Shown here: positions 32,983 to 41,303 of the stretch, piece after piece
How the letters are laid out: the number at the start of each line of letters is the position of its first letter
Numbering within the stretch: the first letter of the stretch is position 1
Source of the DNA: Streptomyces prunicolor NBRC 13075
GTDB lineage: Bacteria; Actinomycetota; Actinomycetes; Streptomycetales; Streptomycetaceae
DNA length: 64,000 nt
Assembly (NCBI RefSeq): GCF_000367365.1
Contig: NZ_BARF01000051.1
Coordinates: forward strand, 124,001 to 188,000
Direction of reading: 5' to 3'
Program-made: the position numbers and the translations under genes
The notes under the pieces: generated by a model
The model's database searches: none
Told to the model about the DNA's origin: nothing
What the model saw: the letters and a program-made list of their open reading frames with translations, nothing else

Positions 32983-33708
32983 GTGCTGCGCATCACCGAC
33001 GCCCGAACCGGCGAGCCCGTCGAAGCCGCCCCCGCCCGCCGTGGCCTGACCAGGGTCGAGGCGCACGCGTCGGGCCTGACTCCCACGACACTACGAGTCC
33101 TCCTCCTCTCCGATCTCCTCGTACGCGCCCTCGAACTCGGCGGCACCCCCGTCTGGTCACTGCTCACCGGCGAGCACGAGCAGCCCGAACTCCGGGCCGC
33201 GGCAAGGGCATTGGGCATACGGCCCTTCGAGGACGGCGGAGACCTCGGCTCCGGACTCGGCGAGGCCCAGGTCCTCCACGTGGCGACCGAGGGCACCGAG
33301 CCGACCGGGGGAGTCCTGGTGGCCGTAGCCCCCGCCGATTCGCCCACGACCTCCGCCCCCGACCTCTCCGACCCGGCCGCGCTCCGGCTCGCCCTGCTCT
33401 CACACCCCCGTGACCTGCCGGTACGGCTCGACGCGGCGGCGCTGGAGGAGGCGCGGCGGACGCTGGCGCACTGGCGTGGTTCGGTCGCCGACTGGGCGCG
33501 GCAGCCTTCGAGGCCGGTGCCCGACGAGGTGCGCGCGGAGCTGCGGACGGCCTGGGAGGACGACCTGGACGTGCCCGAGGTGCTGCGGGTGCTGCGCCGG
33601 GTGGAGACCTGGCCCGACCTGCCCGACGGTGCCCGCTTCGAGACGTACGCCTACGCCGACCGGCTTCTCGGGCTCGAACTCACCCGTGACATCGGGTCGT
33701 TGGCGTGA
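32983..33708 (+). CDS. Cysteinyl-tRNA-synthetase/MshC-like protein lacking active-site motifs
   Basis: 241 residues from GTG 32983; this start gives MLRITDARTGE, which lines up with the MLRLYDTRTG opening of cysteinyl ligases. The next part (HASGLTPTTLRVLLLSDLLVRALELGG) follows the order of the CysRS/MshC Rossmann fold. However, the zinc Cys, the HIGH motif and the KMSKS loop are missing, and the catalytic domain is much shortened. The C-terminal helical part (ALRLALLSHPRDLPVRLDAAALEEARRTLAHWR, then WEDDLDVPEVLRVLRRVE, ADRLLGLEL) resembles the DDLxTPxAL region of these ligases. It should not activate cysteine. The stop overlaps the start of the SixA gene by 4 nt, so the two are coupled. Family assignment is from memory of motif order and needs an alignment. 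Confidence 0.55.
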   Translation: MLRITDARTGEPVEAAPARRGLTRVEAHASGLTPTTLRVLLLSDLLVRALELGGTPVWSLLTGEHEQPELRAAARALGIRPFEDGGDLGSGLGEAQVLHVATEGTEPTGGVLVAVAPADSPTTSAPDLSDPAALRLALLSHPRDLPVRLDAAALEEARRTLAHWRGSVADWARQPSRPVPDEVRAELRTAWEDDLDVPEVLRVLRRVETWPDLPDGARFETYAYADRLLGLELTRDIGSLA

Positions 33709-34247
33709 ACGCCCGCGCCGGTGCCCGCCCGCTGCGCCGCCTGGTCGTGCTGCGGCACGCCAAGTCGGCCTGGCCCGAGGGCGTTCCCGACCACCAGCGC
33801 CCCCTCGCCCCGCGCGGGCGCCGCGACGCCCCGGCCGCCGGCATCGCCCTCGCCGAGACCGACGCCCTGCCGGACCTCGCCCTGTGCTCCACGGCCGTAC
33901 GGGCCCGCCAGACCTGGGAGTTGGCGTCCGCCGAGTGGGGCACCCCACCGCCGGTCCGGTACGAGCCGAGCCTGTACGCGGCCGACGTACCGGAACTCCT
34001 CGACGCCGTCCACCAAGTACCGTCCGAGGTCGAGACGTTGCTCCTGATCGGGCACAACCCCGGCCTGGAGGACCTGGTCCTCGACCTCGCCGGCGACAGC
34101 CTCGACGACGCGCTCGACGAGGTGCGCGTCAAGTTCCCGACCTCGGCGATCGCGGTCCTCGCCTGGCACGGCAGCACATGGCGGGACCTCGCCCCGGGCA
34201 CGGCCCTGCTGACGGGCGTGACCGTACCGAGGGGCAAGAAGAAGTAG
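33705..34247 (+). CDS. SixA-type histidine phosphatase
   Basis: 180 residues from a GTG that overlaps the previous stop (GTGA). Motifs: RHAKSAWPEG (catalytic RHG-type His in VLRHAKS), PLAPRGRRDAPAAG, STAVRARQTWELA, and IGHNPGLEDLVLDLAG with the second His. This is the short SixA clade that acts on phosphohistidine of phosphotransfer proteins in E. coli; in actinobacteria the substrate is unsettled. The coupling with the upstream ligase-like protein suggests a shared task. Confidence 0.88.
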   Translation: MNARAGARPLRRLVVLRHAKSAWPEGVPDHQRPLAPRGRRDAPAAGIALAETDALPDLALCSTAVRARQTWELASAEWGTPPPVRYEPSLYAADVPELLDAVHQVPSEVETLLLIGHNPGLEDLVLDLAGDSLDDALDEVRVKFPTSAIAVLAWHGSTWRDLAPGTALLTGVTVPRGKKK

Positions 34248-34255
34248 GCCTGCGA

Positions 34256-34458
34256 TCAGGGCACTTGGAGGAACTCACGGGCTCCGCGCGGCCGGGTGCG
34301 CAGGCCTTCTCGTGTCGCGCCGCTGTCGAGGCGGACGTTGAGGGCCCGGGGCGGGAGGCACAGTACGTTGCCGCCGTCTCCCAGCCCGCCGCCGTCGCCC
34401 GGCGTACGAGTTCCGTGCCCAGGAAGCCGCTGCCGCCGATGGCCAAAACCCTTACCAC
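34256..34458 (-). pseudogene. Remnant of an RmlD-like NAD-dependent reductase with large internal deletion
   Basis: The first 38 codons from GTG 34458 give a clean Rossmann start, VRVLAIGGSGFLGTELVRR followed by ATAAGWETAATY and SRPG. At about 34343-34352 the frame changes, and the other frame reads a C-terminal sequence, LNVRLDSGATREGLRTR then RGAREFLQVP and a stop at 34256-34258. This matches the end of sugar-nucleotide-binding (RmlD) proteins. About 200 or more central codons are therefore gone. The remnant lies between sixA and the permease gene. Confidence 0.75.
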
Positions 34459-34468
34459 GGCCGGCCGT

Positions 34469-36454
34469 TCACCCGACGTGCACGCGTGGCCGTCGCTCGG
34501 GATCCGGTTCCGCGCGGCGCAGTACCTCGCGGGTGACCGGGGCGACCTCGCCGTCGCCGAAGACGAGGAAGCGGATCAGGTGGCTGACCGGGTTGCCCTC
34601 GGTCCAGGTGAAGTAGGCGTGGGGGACCTTGCCGGTGCGGTCGCGGAGGACCAGCAGGACCGCGGCGATCGCGTTGGGCACCGTAGGCCCCTCGATCCGG
34701 AGTCGTCGTACCCCGTACTTCTCCTCGCCGTGCACGGTGATGTCCGCCGAGAAGTCCGAGGAGTCGCGCAGCAGGACCTCCAGGAACAACACCGGTCCGC
34801 CGTCCGGGATATGGGTCTCCTCGCGCTGGCTGTACTCCTTGGCGCGGTACTCCCGGCGGCTGTGCTCCTGCGGCTCGTTCGCGATCAGCCGGAGCGGGCC
34901 GCTGCGCGCCGCCTCGTCGACGAAACGGGACGCCGTGTCGTCGAACGTGACCTCGGCGGCGCGGAGTTCGAAGGCGCGGTGCACCCGTGAACCGAACGAT
35001 GTCACCAGGATGAGGACGATGAAGATCGCCGCGATCTTGATGCCGTCGGGCCGTTCGATGACGTTCGTGACGAGTGTGTACGCGAACACGGCGGTGATCA
35101 CCCCGAAGCCGAGCGTGGCCTTCCGGTGGCCCCGCTTGTGAACCGTGACCGTGGACGCGAAGGCCGCCGACAGCATCAGCACCAGCACACCCGTCGCGTA
35201 CGCGCCGCTCTGCGCGTCGACGCTCGCGTGAAACCACAGGGTGATGACGATCGCCGTCACCATGAAGACCAGCACCAGGGGGCGCACCGCCCGCGTCCAC
35301 TCCGGCGCCATGCCGTAGCGCGGCAGATAGCGCGGTACGAGGTTCAGCAGCCCGGCGAGCGCGGAGGCGCCCGCGAACCACAGGATCGCGATCGTCGAGA
35401 CGTCGTAGAACGTGCCGAAGACCTGGCCCAGATGCTCGTGCGCGAGATAGGCGAGCGCGCGGCCGTTCGCCGGGCCGCCCGTCTTGAACGCGCTCTGCGG
35501 GATCAGGATCGTCGTCGCCAGGCTGGACAGCAGCAGGAAACCGGACATGATCACGGCGGCCGTGGTGAGCAGCCTGCGGGTCTCGCGGATCCGGCCCGTC
35601 GGCTTCTCGTACGTGTCCGTCGGATCGCCCTTGACCTGCGGCATCACCGCGACGCCCGTCTCGAAGCCGGACATGCCGAGCGCGAGCTTCGGGAACACGA
35701 GCAGCGCCACACCGACCATCGCGAGCGGCGAGGAGTGCGCGGCCGTCATCGCGTCCGTCCAGTCACCGATCTTCACCGGATGGCTCAGCACCTCCCAGGC
35801 GGACACCGCGAGCACCACCACGTTGAGCGTGAGATACACGCCCACCAGCACCACCGCGATCCCGATGGCCTCCCGGAACCCCTTCAGGAAGACCGCGCCC
35901 AGCGCGCCGACGAGCACGAGCGTGATCCACGTGTTGCCGCCGTGCATCCAGCCCGGCGTGAACGGGTTCTCCACGACGTGCGCCGCCGCGTCCGCCGCCG
36001 ACAGGGTGACCGTGATCATGAAGTCCGTCGCCGCGAAGCCCAGCAGCACCAGGACGAAGATCTTCCCCGACCACCACGGCAGCAGCCGCTCCAGCATGGC
36101 GATCGACCCCTCACCGTGCGGGCTCTCGTGCGCCACCCGCCGGTAGACCGGCAGCGCGCCGAGGAGCGTCAGCCCGATCAGGACGACCGTCGCCAGCGGG
36201 GACAGCAGTCCGGCCGCGAGGGCAGCGATGCCGGGCTGGTAGCCGAGGGTGGAGAAGTAGTCGACGCCGGTCAGACACATGACGCGCCACCAGCGGTGCC
36301 CCTCGTGCTCAGGGTTCGGGGTGGCGTGCGGGCCCGGATGCCGGGCGCTCTGCTCGCTCAGCCCGTCCAGGAGCCAGGCCCGGCAGCGCTCCGCGGCGGA
36401 CTCGGGGCTCCCGGACCCCGCGCTCTCCCTCGGGTCCACCTGCGCGCCGGCCAT
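34469..36454 (-). CDS. Large APC-superfamily permease with C-terminal cytoplasmic domain
   Basis: 661 residues from ATG 36454 (AGGGAG upstream). A hydrophilic N-terminal ~65 residues precede about twelve hydrophobic segments starting VDYFSTLGYQPGIAALAAGLL. Helices include FAATDFMITVTLSAADAA and PKLALGMSGFETGVAVMPQ. The C-terminal ~160 residues are soluble (LEVLLRDSSDFSADITVHG, VRRLRIEGPTVPNAIAAVLL, FTWTEGNPVSHLIRFLVFGDG) and probably cytoplasmic regulatory. The layout resembles actinobacterial APC/KUP-like permeases for amino acids or potassium; the substrate is not clear. Confidence 0.8.
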   Translation of the reverse strand: MAGAQVDPRESAGSGSPESAAERCRAWLLDGLSEQSARHPGPHATPNPEHEGHRWWRVMCLTGVDYFSTLGYQPGIAALAAGLLSPLATVVLIGLTLLGALPVYRRVAHESPHGEGSIAMLERLLPWWSGKIFVLVLLGFAATDFMITVTLSAADAAAHVVENPFTPGWMHGGNTWITLVLVGALGAVFLKGFREAIGIAVVLVGVYLTLNVVVLAVSAWEVLSHPVKIGDWTDAMTAAHSSPLAMVGVALLVFPKLALGMSGFETGVAVMPQVKGDPTDTYEKPTGRIRETRRLLTTAAVIMSGFLLLSSLATTILIPQSAFKTGGPANGRALAYLAHEHLGQVFGTFYDVSTIAILWFAGASALAGLLNLVPRYLPRYGMAPEWTRAVRPLVLVFMVTAIVITLWFHASVDAQSGAYATGVLVLMLSAAFASTVTVHKRGHRKATLGFGVITAVFAYTLVTNVIERPDGIKIAAIFIVLILVTSFGSRVHRAFELRAAEVTFDDTASRFVDEAARSGPLRLIANEPQEHSRREYRAKEYSQREETHIPDGGPVLFLEVLLRDSSDFSADITVHGEEKYGVRRLRIEGPTVPNAIAAVLLVLRDRTGKVPHAYFTWTEGNPVSHLIRFLVFGDGEVAPVTREVLRRAEPDPERRPRVHVG

Positions 36455-36567
36455 GCTGAGAACTCCCTGCGATCGGACCACCGTGCCCGGGGCCCGGGCA
36501 ACGAGGAGCGAGTATCCACCACATCCTCACCCGCACCCGGACCGGGGGCGACCGACAGCCCTGCGCA

Positions 36568-36573
36568 TAGGCT
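36568..36573 (+). promoter_or_regulatory. -10 hexamer of a leaderless-type promoter
   Basis: TAGGCT ends 6 nt before the ATG at 36580; no Shine-Dalgarno is present. Confidence 0.6.
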
Positions 36574-36579
36574 GGCCGG

Positions 36580-37206
36580 ATGCAGGACGAGTACCGCACA
36601 GTGGCCCGCACGGGCGTGCACGAGACCGAGGTCAACCGCTCCCGCTTCCTGTGCGCCCTCGCCCCGGCGGCCACCGAACAGGAGGCCCAGGCCGTCGTCG
36701 CCCGCATCCGCAAGGAACACACGGACGCCTCCCACAACTGCTTCGCCTACGTCATCGGCGCCGACGCCGCGATCCAGAAGGCGAGCGACGACGGCGAACC
36801 CGGCGGCACCGCGGGCGTCCCCATGCTCCAGATGCTGCTGCGCCGCGACATGCGGTACGTCGTCGCCGTCGTCACCCGCTACTACGGCGGCGTCAAGCTC
36901 GGCGCGGGCGGTCTTATCCGGGCCTACGGCGGCTCGGTCGGCGAGGCCCTCGACACCCTCGGCACGATCACCCGACGCCGCTTCCGCCTCGCCACGGTGA
37001 CCGTCGACCACCAACGCGCCGGCAAGATCCAGAACGACCTGCGCGCCACCGGCCGCGAGGTCCGGGATGTCCGCTACGGCGAGGAGGTCACCATCGAGAT
37101 CGGCCTGCCGGACGCCGATGTGGACGCGTTCCGGGCGTGGCTGGCCGACGCTACGGCGGGCACCGCGGAGTTGGAGCTGGGCGGCGAGGCGTACGGGGAC
37201 GCGTGA
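36580..37206 (+). CDS. YigZ/IMPACT-family protein
   Basis: 208 residues. The N-terminal UPF0029 domain carries the signature HNCFAYVIG, SDDGEPGGTAGVPMLQML and VTRYYGGVKLGAGGLIRAYGGSVGEAL. The C-terminal ~70 residues form the small DUF1949 ferredoxin-like domain (IQNDLRATGREVRDVRYGEEVTIEIGLP). Family members bind nucleic acid or ribosomes and modulate translation (IMPACT in eukaryotes); the bacterial role is uncertain. It has its own leaderless-type promoter and is convergent with the kinase gene. Confidence 0.93.
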   Translation: MQDEYRTVARTGVHETEVNRSRFLCALAPAATEQEAQAVVARIRKEHTDASHNCFAYVIGADAAIQKASDDGEPGGTAGVPMLQMLLRRDMRYVVAVVTRYYGGVKLGAGGLIRAYGGSVGEALDTLGTITRRRFRLATVTVDHQRAGKIQNDLRATGREVRDVRYGEEVTIEIGLPDADVDAFRAWLADATAGTAELELGGEAYGDA

Positions 37207-37230
37207 GCGCCGAACGTTTCTGACGCTGTG

Positions 37231-39249
37231 TCAGGGGCCCCAGTTCCAGACCTGGTTGGAGCTGCCCGCGCAGCCGAAGGTCTGGACGGTCTGACCGTCC
37301 TTCCCCGACCCGGAGGCCTCCGCGTCCAGACAGAAACCGTCCGGAACGCTGACCAGGGTCCCGGCGCTGCCCACCTGCCACCGTTGCGCGCTCAGCCCGT
37401 CGCAGCTCCTGGCACGGATCTTCGAGAAGTTCTGGCCGACCGTGTCGGCGTCGGCGTCCAGGCAGTAGTGGGTGCCCTCATTGACCACGAGGAACTGGGA
37501 CACATGGCCGGGCACGCGGTACAGCGCCCACTTCTGGGCCGCCGTGCCATCGCATCCCCAGACCTGCACCGCGCCCGCGTGGACGTCGAGGCAACGGGCG
37601 ACATCCACGGTATGGACGCTCTCGGTGACGGTCACCGAACCGGACTGGACCGCCCCGCGTGCCGTGCCGTACAGCAGCGTCGCGGTCTGCGGATCGACCG
37701 TGCCGCTCGGGGTGGTGCCGGCCTCGGTCTGGAAGACCTTCACCGCGGCGACCGTCTCCGTGGTGTAGTCGCCGTCGGCCGTGACGTGCAACCCGTAGCC
37801 GGCGAGGAGGAGTTGGAGCGCCTTGACGCAGTCGCCGTGGGAGTGCGAGGCGAGTTCGGCGACGCAGGAGGAGAGCCGGATGTCGAGGCTCGCGGGATCG
37901 CGGGTGGCCGGCGCGGCCGACGGGCTCTGCGACGTCCCGCCCTTCGACGCCGCCGCGCTCGGCGAACTGCTGGGCGCCGAGGGCGAGTTCCTCGGTGCGG
38001 CGGCCGCCGGGGGTGTGTCCGGCAGGGCGCCGGGCGGCGTCCCGGGGTCGTTGTGCCGCAGCAGGAGCAGCGTGGCGGTGATGCTGCCGGCGATGAGGAG
38101 GGCCGCCGCGGCGATGGCGCCCACGATCAACTTGCCGCGTTTTCCCAGGGTGTTGCCGCGTCTCCCGGCGGGGTTCGCGTGTTTCCCGGGGGCGGCGGGC
38201 GGTGCCGGGGGCGCTGCGGTGGGCCGGGCGGTGGGCCGTTCGAGCCCTGCCGACCCATCCAGCCCTTGCGCCCCTTCGAGCCGGTCGAAGCGTTCGGCGG
38301 GGGAGGGCCTGCGCCGCGAGGGGACCCGGGGCGGTCCGTCGACCGGTGCGGCCAGCTGGTGTCCGATGGCTGTCGTGAACACCGCCTCGGGTGACGGCCG
38401 TAGCTCGGGGTCCTTCTCCAGGCAGGTGCGGATGAACACGGCCAGTGCCGGGTCGACGCCCGCGACCTTGTCGAGGACGTCCTCCCGGGGCGGGTCGAAC
38501 GCCACCCGGTGCAGCACGTCGACGCCCGTGCCCTCGCCGAACGGCGCCTCCCCGGCGACGGCGTAGGAGAGTGTGGAGGCCAGCGAGAAGACGTCGGAGG
38601 CGGCGGTCACCTCCTGGCCGCGTACCTGCTCCGGGGACATGTAGGCGGGGGTGCCCACGTTCTGGCCCGTGGCGGTGATCGAGGTGGTGTCGCCGGCCTG
38701 GACGACACCGAAGTCGATGACGCGGGCGCCGTCGGCACCCAGGATGACGTTGGACGGCTTGAGGTCGCGGTGCACGATCCCCGCGCGCCAGATCGCCTCG
38801 ATCGCCCGGCCCACGTCGGCCAGCAACCGCCAGGCCGCCGCCGCGTCGACCGGCCCACGCGCGTCGACCAGCTCGGCGAGCGTGGGCCCGGGTATGTACT
38901 CGGTGGCGACCCAGACCAGGTCCTCGTCGCAGCCACTGCCCAGCAGCCGTACGATGTGCGCCCCTCGGATCCGGTCCAGCGCGCCGACCTCGCGCTCGAA
39001 GCGCCTGCGGAACAGCGGGTCCTCGGCGTACTCGGGCCGGATCACCTTCACGGCGGCCGGGCCCGTGGCGCCGGTGGCGTCGCGGCCCAGATAGACCCGG
39101 CCCATCCCGCCGCTGCCGAGCACCGACAGCAGCCGGTACGGGCCCGCCTGCCGGGGATCGTTCTTCCGCAACGAGACCACGGGAGGCGGTTCCATCCCCG
39201 CTGCCGCGTAGGCCATCGTTTCGGACCGACCGCGGAACTCGACTGGCAT
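37231..39249 (-). CDS. Receptor-like Ser/Thr protein kinase with peptidoglycan-binding and ricin-lectin ectodomain
   Basis: 672 residues. Kinase domain about 37-300: glycine loop GSGGMGRVYLG (45-55), Lys68 in AAVKVI, catalytic HRDLKPSN (160-167), DFG 179-181, SPE 205-207. A proline/Arg-rich linker leads to one membrane helix (374-397). Outside there is a Pro/Ser/Thr-rich spacer, a PG_binding_1 domain (about 455-528: GDCVKALQLLLAGYGLHVTADG, TVAAVKVFQ) and a ricin-B lectin domain (about 545-672) with CLDV, AQKW, CLDA, AQRW, CLDA and NQVW motifs. It should sense wall or sugar ligands and phosphorylate cytoplasmic targets. The start is uncertain; Met19 (39195) is an alternative. Convergent with the YigZ gene. 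Confidence 0.92.
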   Translation of the reverse strand: MPVEFRGRSETMAYAAAGMEPPPVVSLRKNDPRQAGPYRLLSVLGSGGMGRVYLGRDATGATGPAAVKVIRPEYAEDPLFRRRFEREVGALDRIRGAHIVRLLGSGCDEDLVWVATEYIPGPTLAELVDARGPVDAAAAWRLLADVGRAIEAIWRAGIVHRDLKPSNVILGADGARVIDFGVVQAGDTTSITATGQNVGTPAYMSPEQVRGQEVTAASDVFSLASTLSYAVAGEAPFGEGTGVDVLHRVAFDPPREDVLDKVAGVDPALAVFIRTCLEKDPELRPSPEAVFTTAIGHQLAAPVDGPPRVPSRRRPSPAERFDRLEGAQGLDGSAGLERPTARPTAAPPAPPAAPGKHANPAGRRGNTLGKRGKLIVGAIAAAALLIAGSITATLLLLRHNDPGTPPGALPDTPPAAAAPRNSPSAPSSSPSAAASKGGTSQSPSAAPATRDPASLDIRLSSCVAELASHSHGDCVKALQLLLAGYGLHVTADGDYTTETVAAVKVFQTEAGTTPSGTVDPQTATLLYGTARGAVQSGSVTVTESVHTVDVARCLDVHAGAVQVWGCDGTAAQKWALYRVPGHVSQFLVVNEGTHYCLDADADTVGQNFSKIRARSCDGLSAQRWQVGSAGTLVSVPDGFCLDAEASGSGKDGQTVQTFGCAGSSNQVWNWGP

Positions 39250-39705
39250 GGGGACCCTGTGTCTCTCGCGTGGTGCGTGTGACGTGAGAGATTAGCGCAG
39301 CAGGTGTGTGCGACAAGGGAGTTGGGGCTTTCCGGCCACGGGGAGGACCGGACCCGGCCGCCGCCCAGGCCGGCCACGGAGAGGCTCCGGGACGCCGCCC
39401 TTTGCGCGCGACGGTCCGTTCAGCGGACTGCTGTCGTGCGGGGATCGGAGCGGCCGACCGAATAACGAGGCCACTTCGTACCCCTTGCCCGGCCTGAACT
39501 CCACAAGAGCGGGCTGAGCGGTGGCTACGGGCCTCCGCTTACCCGAAGTGACAGTTTACGGACATTCCCTCACGTCGAGGTCGTCCCCCCCCGCCCCGAC
39601 ATTCCGCGGACTCACGCAACGGAGCATCCACCACGACGGTGGCCTCCTTCCCCACGCACGGTGAACCCCGCGTTCCCATTCGACGCCTCAACGCCGGAGG
39701 TTCAG
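39250..39705. other. Non-coding gap between kinase and peptide-transport operon
   Basis: 456 bp between divergent genes. Short open frames here have no family resemblance. The stretch at 39540-39575 is less GC-rich (AGTGACAGTTTACGGACATTC) and may hold the operon promoter, but I see no convincing -35/-10 pair. No repeat or hairpin stands out. Confidence 0.5.
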
Positions 39706-41268
39706 ATGACCCGTTCGCGCCTTGCTCTCACAGTCACGGCCGGTGCCGCCGGACTCGCTCTCCTGACCACCGCGTGCGGCGGTGGAAGCAGCACCTCGTC
39801 CGGTACCGCGAAGGCCCAGGATCCCAGCGTGCTGACGGTGGCCTCGGCCATCGCGCCCAACAGCCTCAACCCGGCCCTGGGCGGTTCCGCCGACCCGCAG
39901 CAGTACTTCTTCGAACTGGCATACGACACGCTGATCCGGCAGGCCCCGAACGGGACGTACACCCCGGCCCTCGCCACCAAATGGGGCTTCGTCGGCTCCG
40001 ACAGCAAGACCTTCGACCTCACCCTGCGCTCCGGCGTGAAGTTCAACGACGGCTCCGCGCTCACCGCCGACGGCGTGAAGAAGTCGCTCCAGTACTACGC
40101 CAAGGCCGGCGGTCCACTGGCGGCCGACCTCGCCCCCGTCGGATCGATCGACGTCGTCTCCCCGCTCCAGCTCCGGATCCACCTCAAGACGTCCGATCCG
40201 CTGCTGCCGCTCTATCTCTCCAGACCGACGACCGGCGAGATCATCAGCCCCGTGGGCCTCGCCAGGACAAGCGAACTCGGGACCACCACGCACGGCGCCG
40301 GACCGTACGTGATCGACGCCGCGCAGACCGTCTCCGGCCAGACCTATACGTACGTCCCCAACCCCACGTACTACGACAAGTCGCGGGTGCACTGGAAAAA
40401 GGTCGTCGTCAAGGTCATCAAGGACGAGAACACCACGCTCAGCGCCTTCCGCTCCGGCGAGGTCGACTACGCGCTCGGCGACTCCACGACCGCGAAGGCC
40501 GCCAAGTCCGCCGGATTCCAGGTCCTTTCGAGCCCCTACTCGATCATGCAGCTGATCATCCAGGACCGGGCGGGCACCATGGTCAAGGCCCTCGGTGACC
40601 TGCGGGTACGACAGGCCATGATGTACGGCATCAACCGGGACTCGATCGCCAAGGCCCTCTACGGCTCGTACGCCAAGGGCTGGGACTATCCCGTTCTCGC
40701 GAACACGAGCGGCTACACCCAGGGCAGCGAGGGCAAGTACCCCTACGACGTCGCCAAGGCCAAGAAGCTGCTCGCGGCGGCGGGGTATCCCAACGGCTTC
40801 AGCATGTCCATCACCGTGAACCTCACCGGTGTCGGAGAGTCCCAGGCCGCCGAGGCCTTCGCCGCCGAAATGGCCAACATCGGAATCAACGTCAAGATCA
40901 ACGTCCCGGCGAACGTGAACGAGCTCTTCTCCACCTACGCGAAGTTCCCGGCGATGATGTTCGACTACGGCACCGGCATCGCCCCGCCGTACGCCCAGGG
41001 CAACGACCTCCTCTACAGCTGGGGCAACCCGCTGAAGGTCAGCGACAAGCAGCTCGACACGCTCTACAGCCAGGCGGCCTCCTCGTCGACCGCCCAGCTC
41101 CAGGAGCAGGGCTGGCAGAAGTTCGAACAGCGCCTGTCCGACCTGTCCTGGACGATCCCGATGGTCTCCCTGGAGAAGATCGTCTACGTACGGCCCGGCC
41201 TGAAGGGCGTCGACCTCTCGGCCACGAACCTCACGCCGGACCTGACGACCTTGTACGCCGCCAAGTGA
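39706..41268 (+). CDS. Oligopeptide/dipeptide ABC transporter substrate-binding lipoprotein
   Basis: 520 residues from ATG 39706 with GGAGG 5 nt upstream. Signal peptide with lipobox LTTAC, Cys24 as anchor, then a Gly/Ser linker. SBP_bac_5 fold: LAYDTLIRQAPNGTYTPALATKWGF, KTFDLTLRSGVKFNDGSALTADGVKKSL, RVRQAMMYGINRDSIAKAL and YDVAKAKKLLAAAGYPNGFSM. It is the first gene of a five-gene operon with permeases, ATPases and a hydrolase. The ligand is a peptide or a peptide-like compound such as nickel chelates or wall fragments. Confidence 0.92.
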   Translation: MTRSRLALTVTAGAAGLALLTTACGGGSSTSSGTAKAQDPSVLTVASAIAPNSLNPALGGSADPQQYFFELAYDTLIRQAPNGTYTPALATKWGFVGSDSKTFDLTLRSGVKFNDGSALTADGVKKSLQYYAKAGGPLAADLAPVGSIDVVSPLQLRIHLKTSDPLLPLYLSRPTTGEIISPVGLARTSELGTTTHGAGPYVIDAAQTVSGQTYTYVPNPTYYDKSRVHWKKVVVKVIKDENTTLSAFRSGEVDYALGDSTTAKAAKSAGFQVLSSPYSIMQLIIQDRAGTMVKALGDLRVRQAMMYGINRDSIAKALYGSYAKGWDYPVLANTSGYTQGSEGKYPYDVAKAKKLLAAAGYPNGFSMSITVNLTGVGESQAAEAFAAEMANIGINVKINVPANVNELFSTYAKFPAMMFDYGTGIAPPYAQGNDLLYSWGNPLKVSDKQLDTLYSQAASSSTAQLQEQGWQKFEQRLSDLSWTIPMVSLEKIVYVRPGLKGVDLSATNLTPDLTTLYAAK

Positions 41269-41303
41269 CCCTCCAGTGACCCTCCCGAGAAAGGCACCCA
41301 GTC

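Noticed and set aside
39292..39517. Short open frames in the gap before the peptide operon.
   Set aside because: No ribosome site or leaderless promoter, no family resemblance, and composition of shadow frames.
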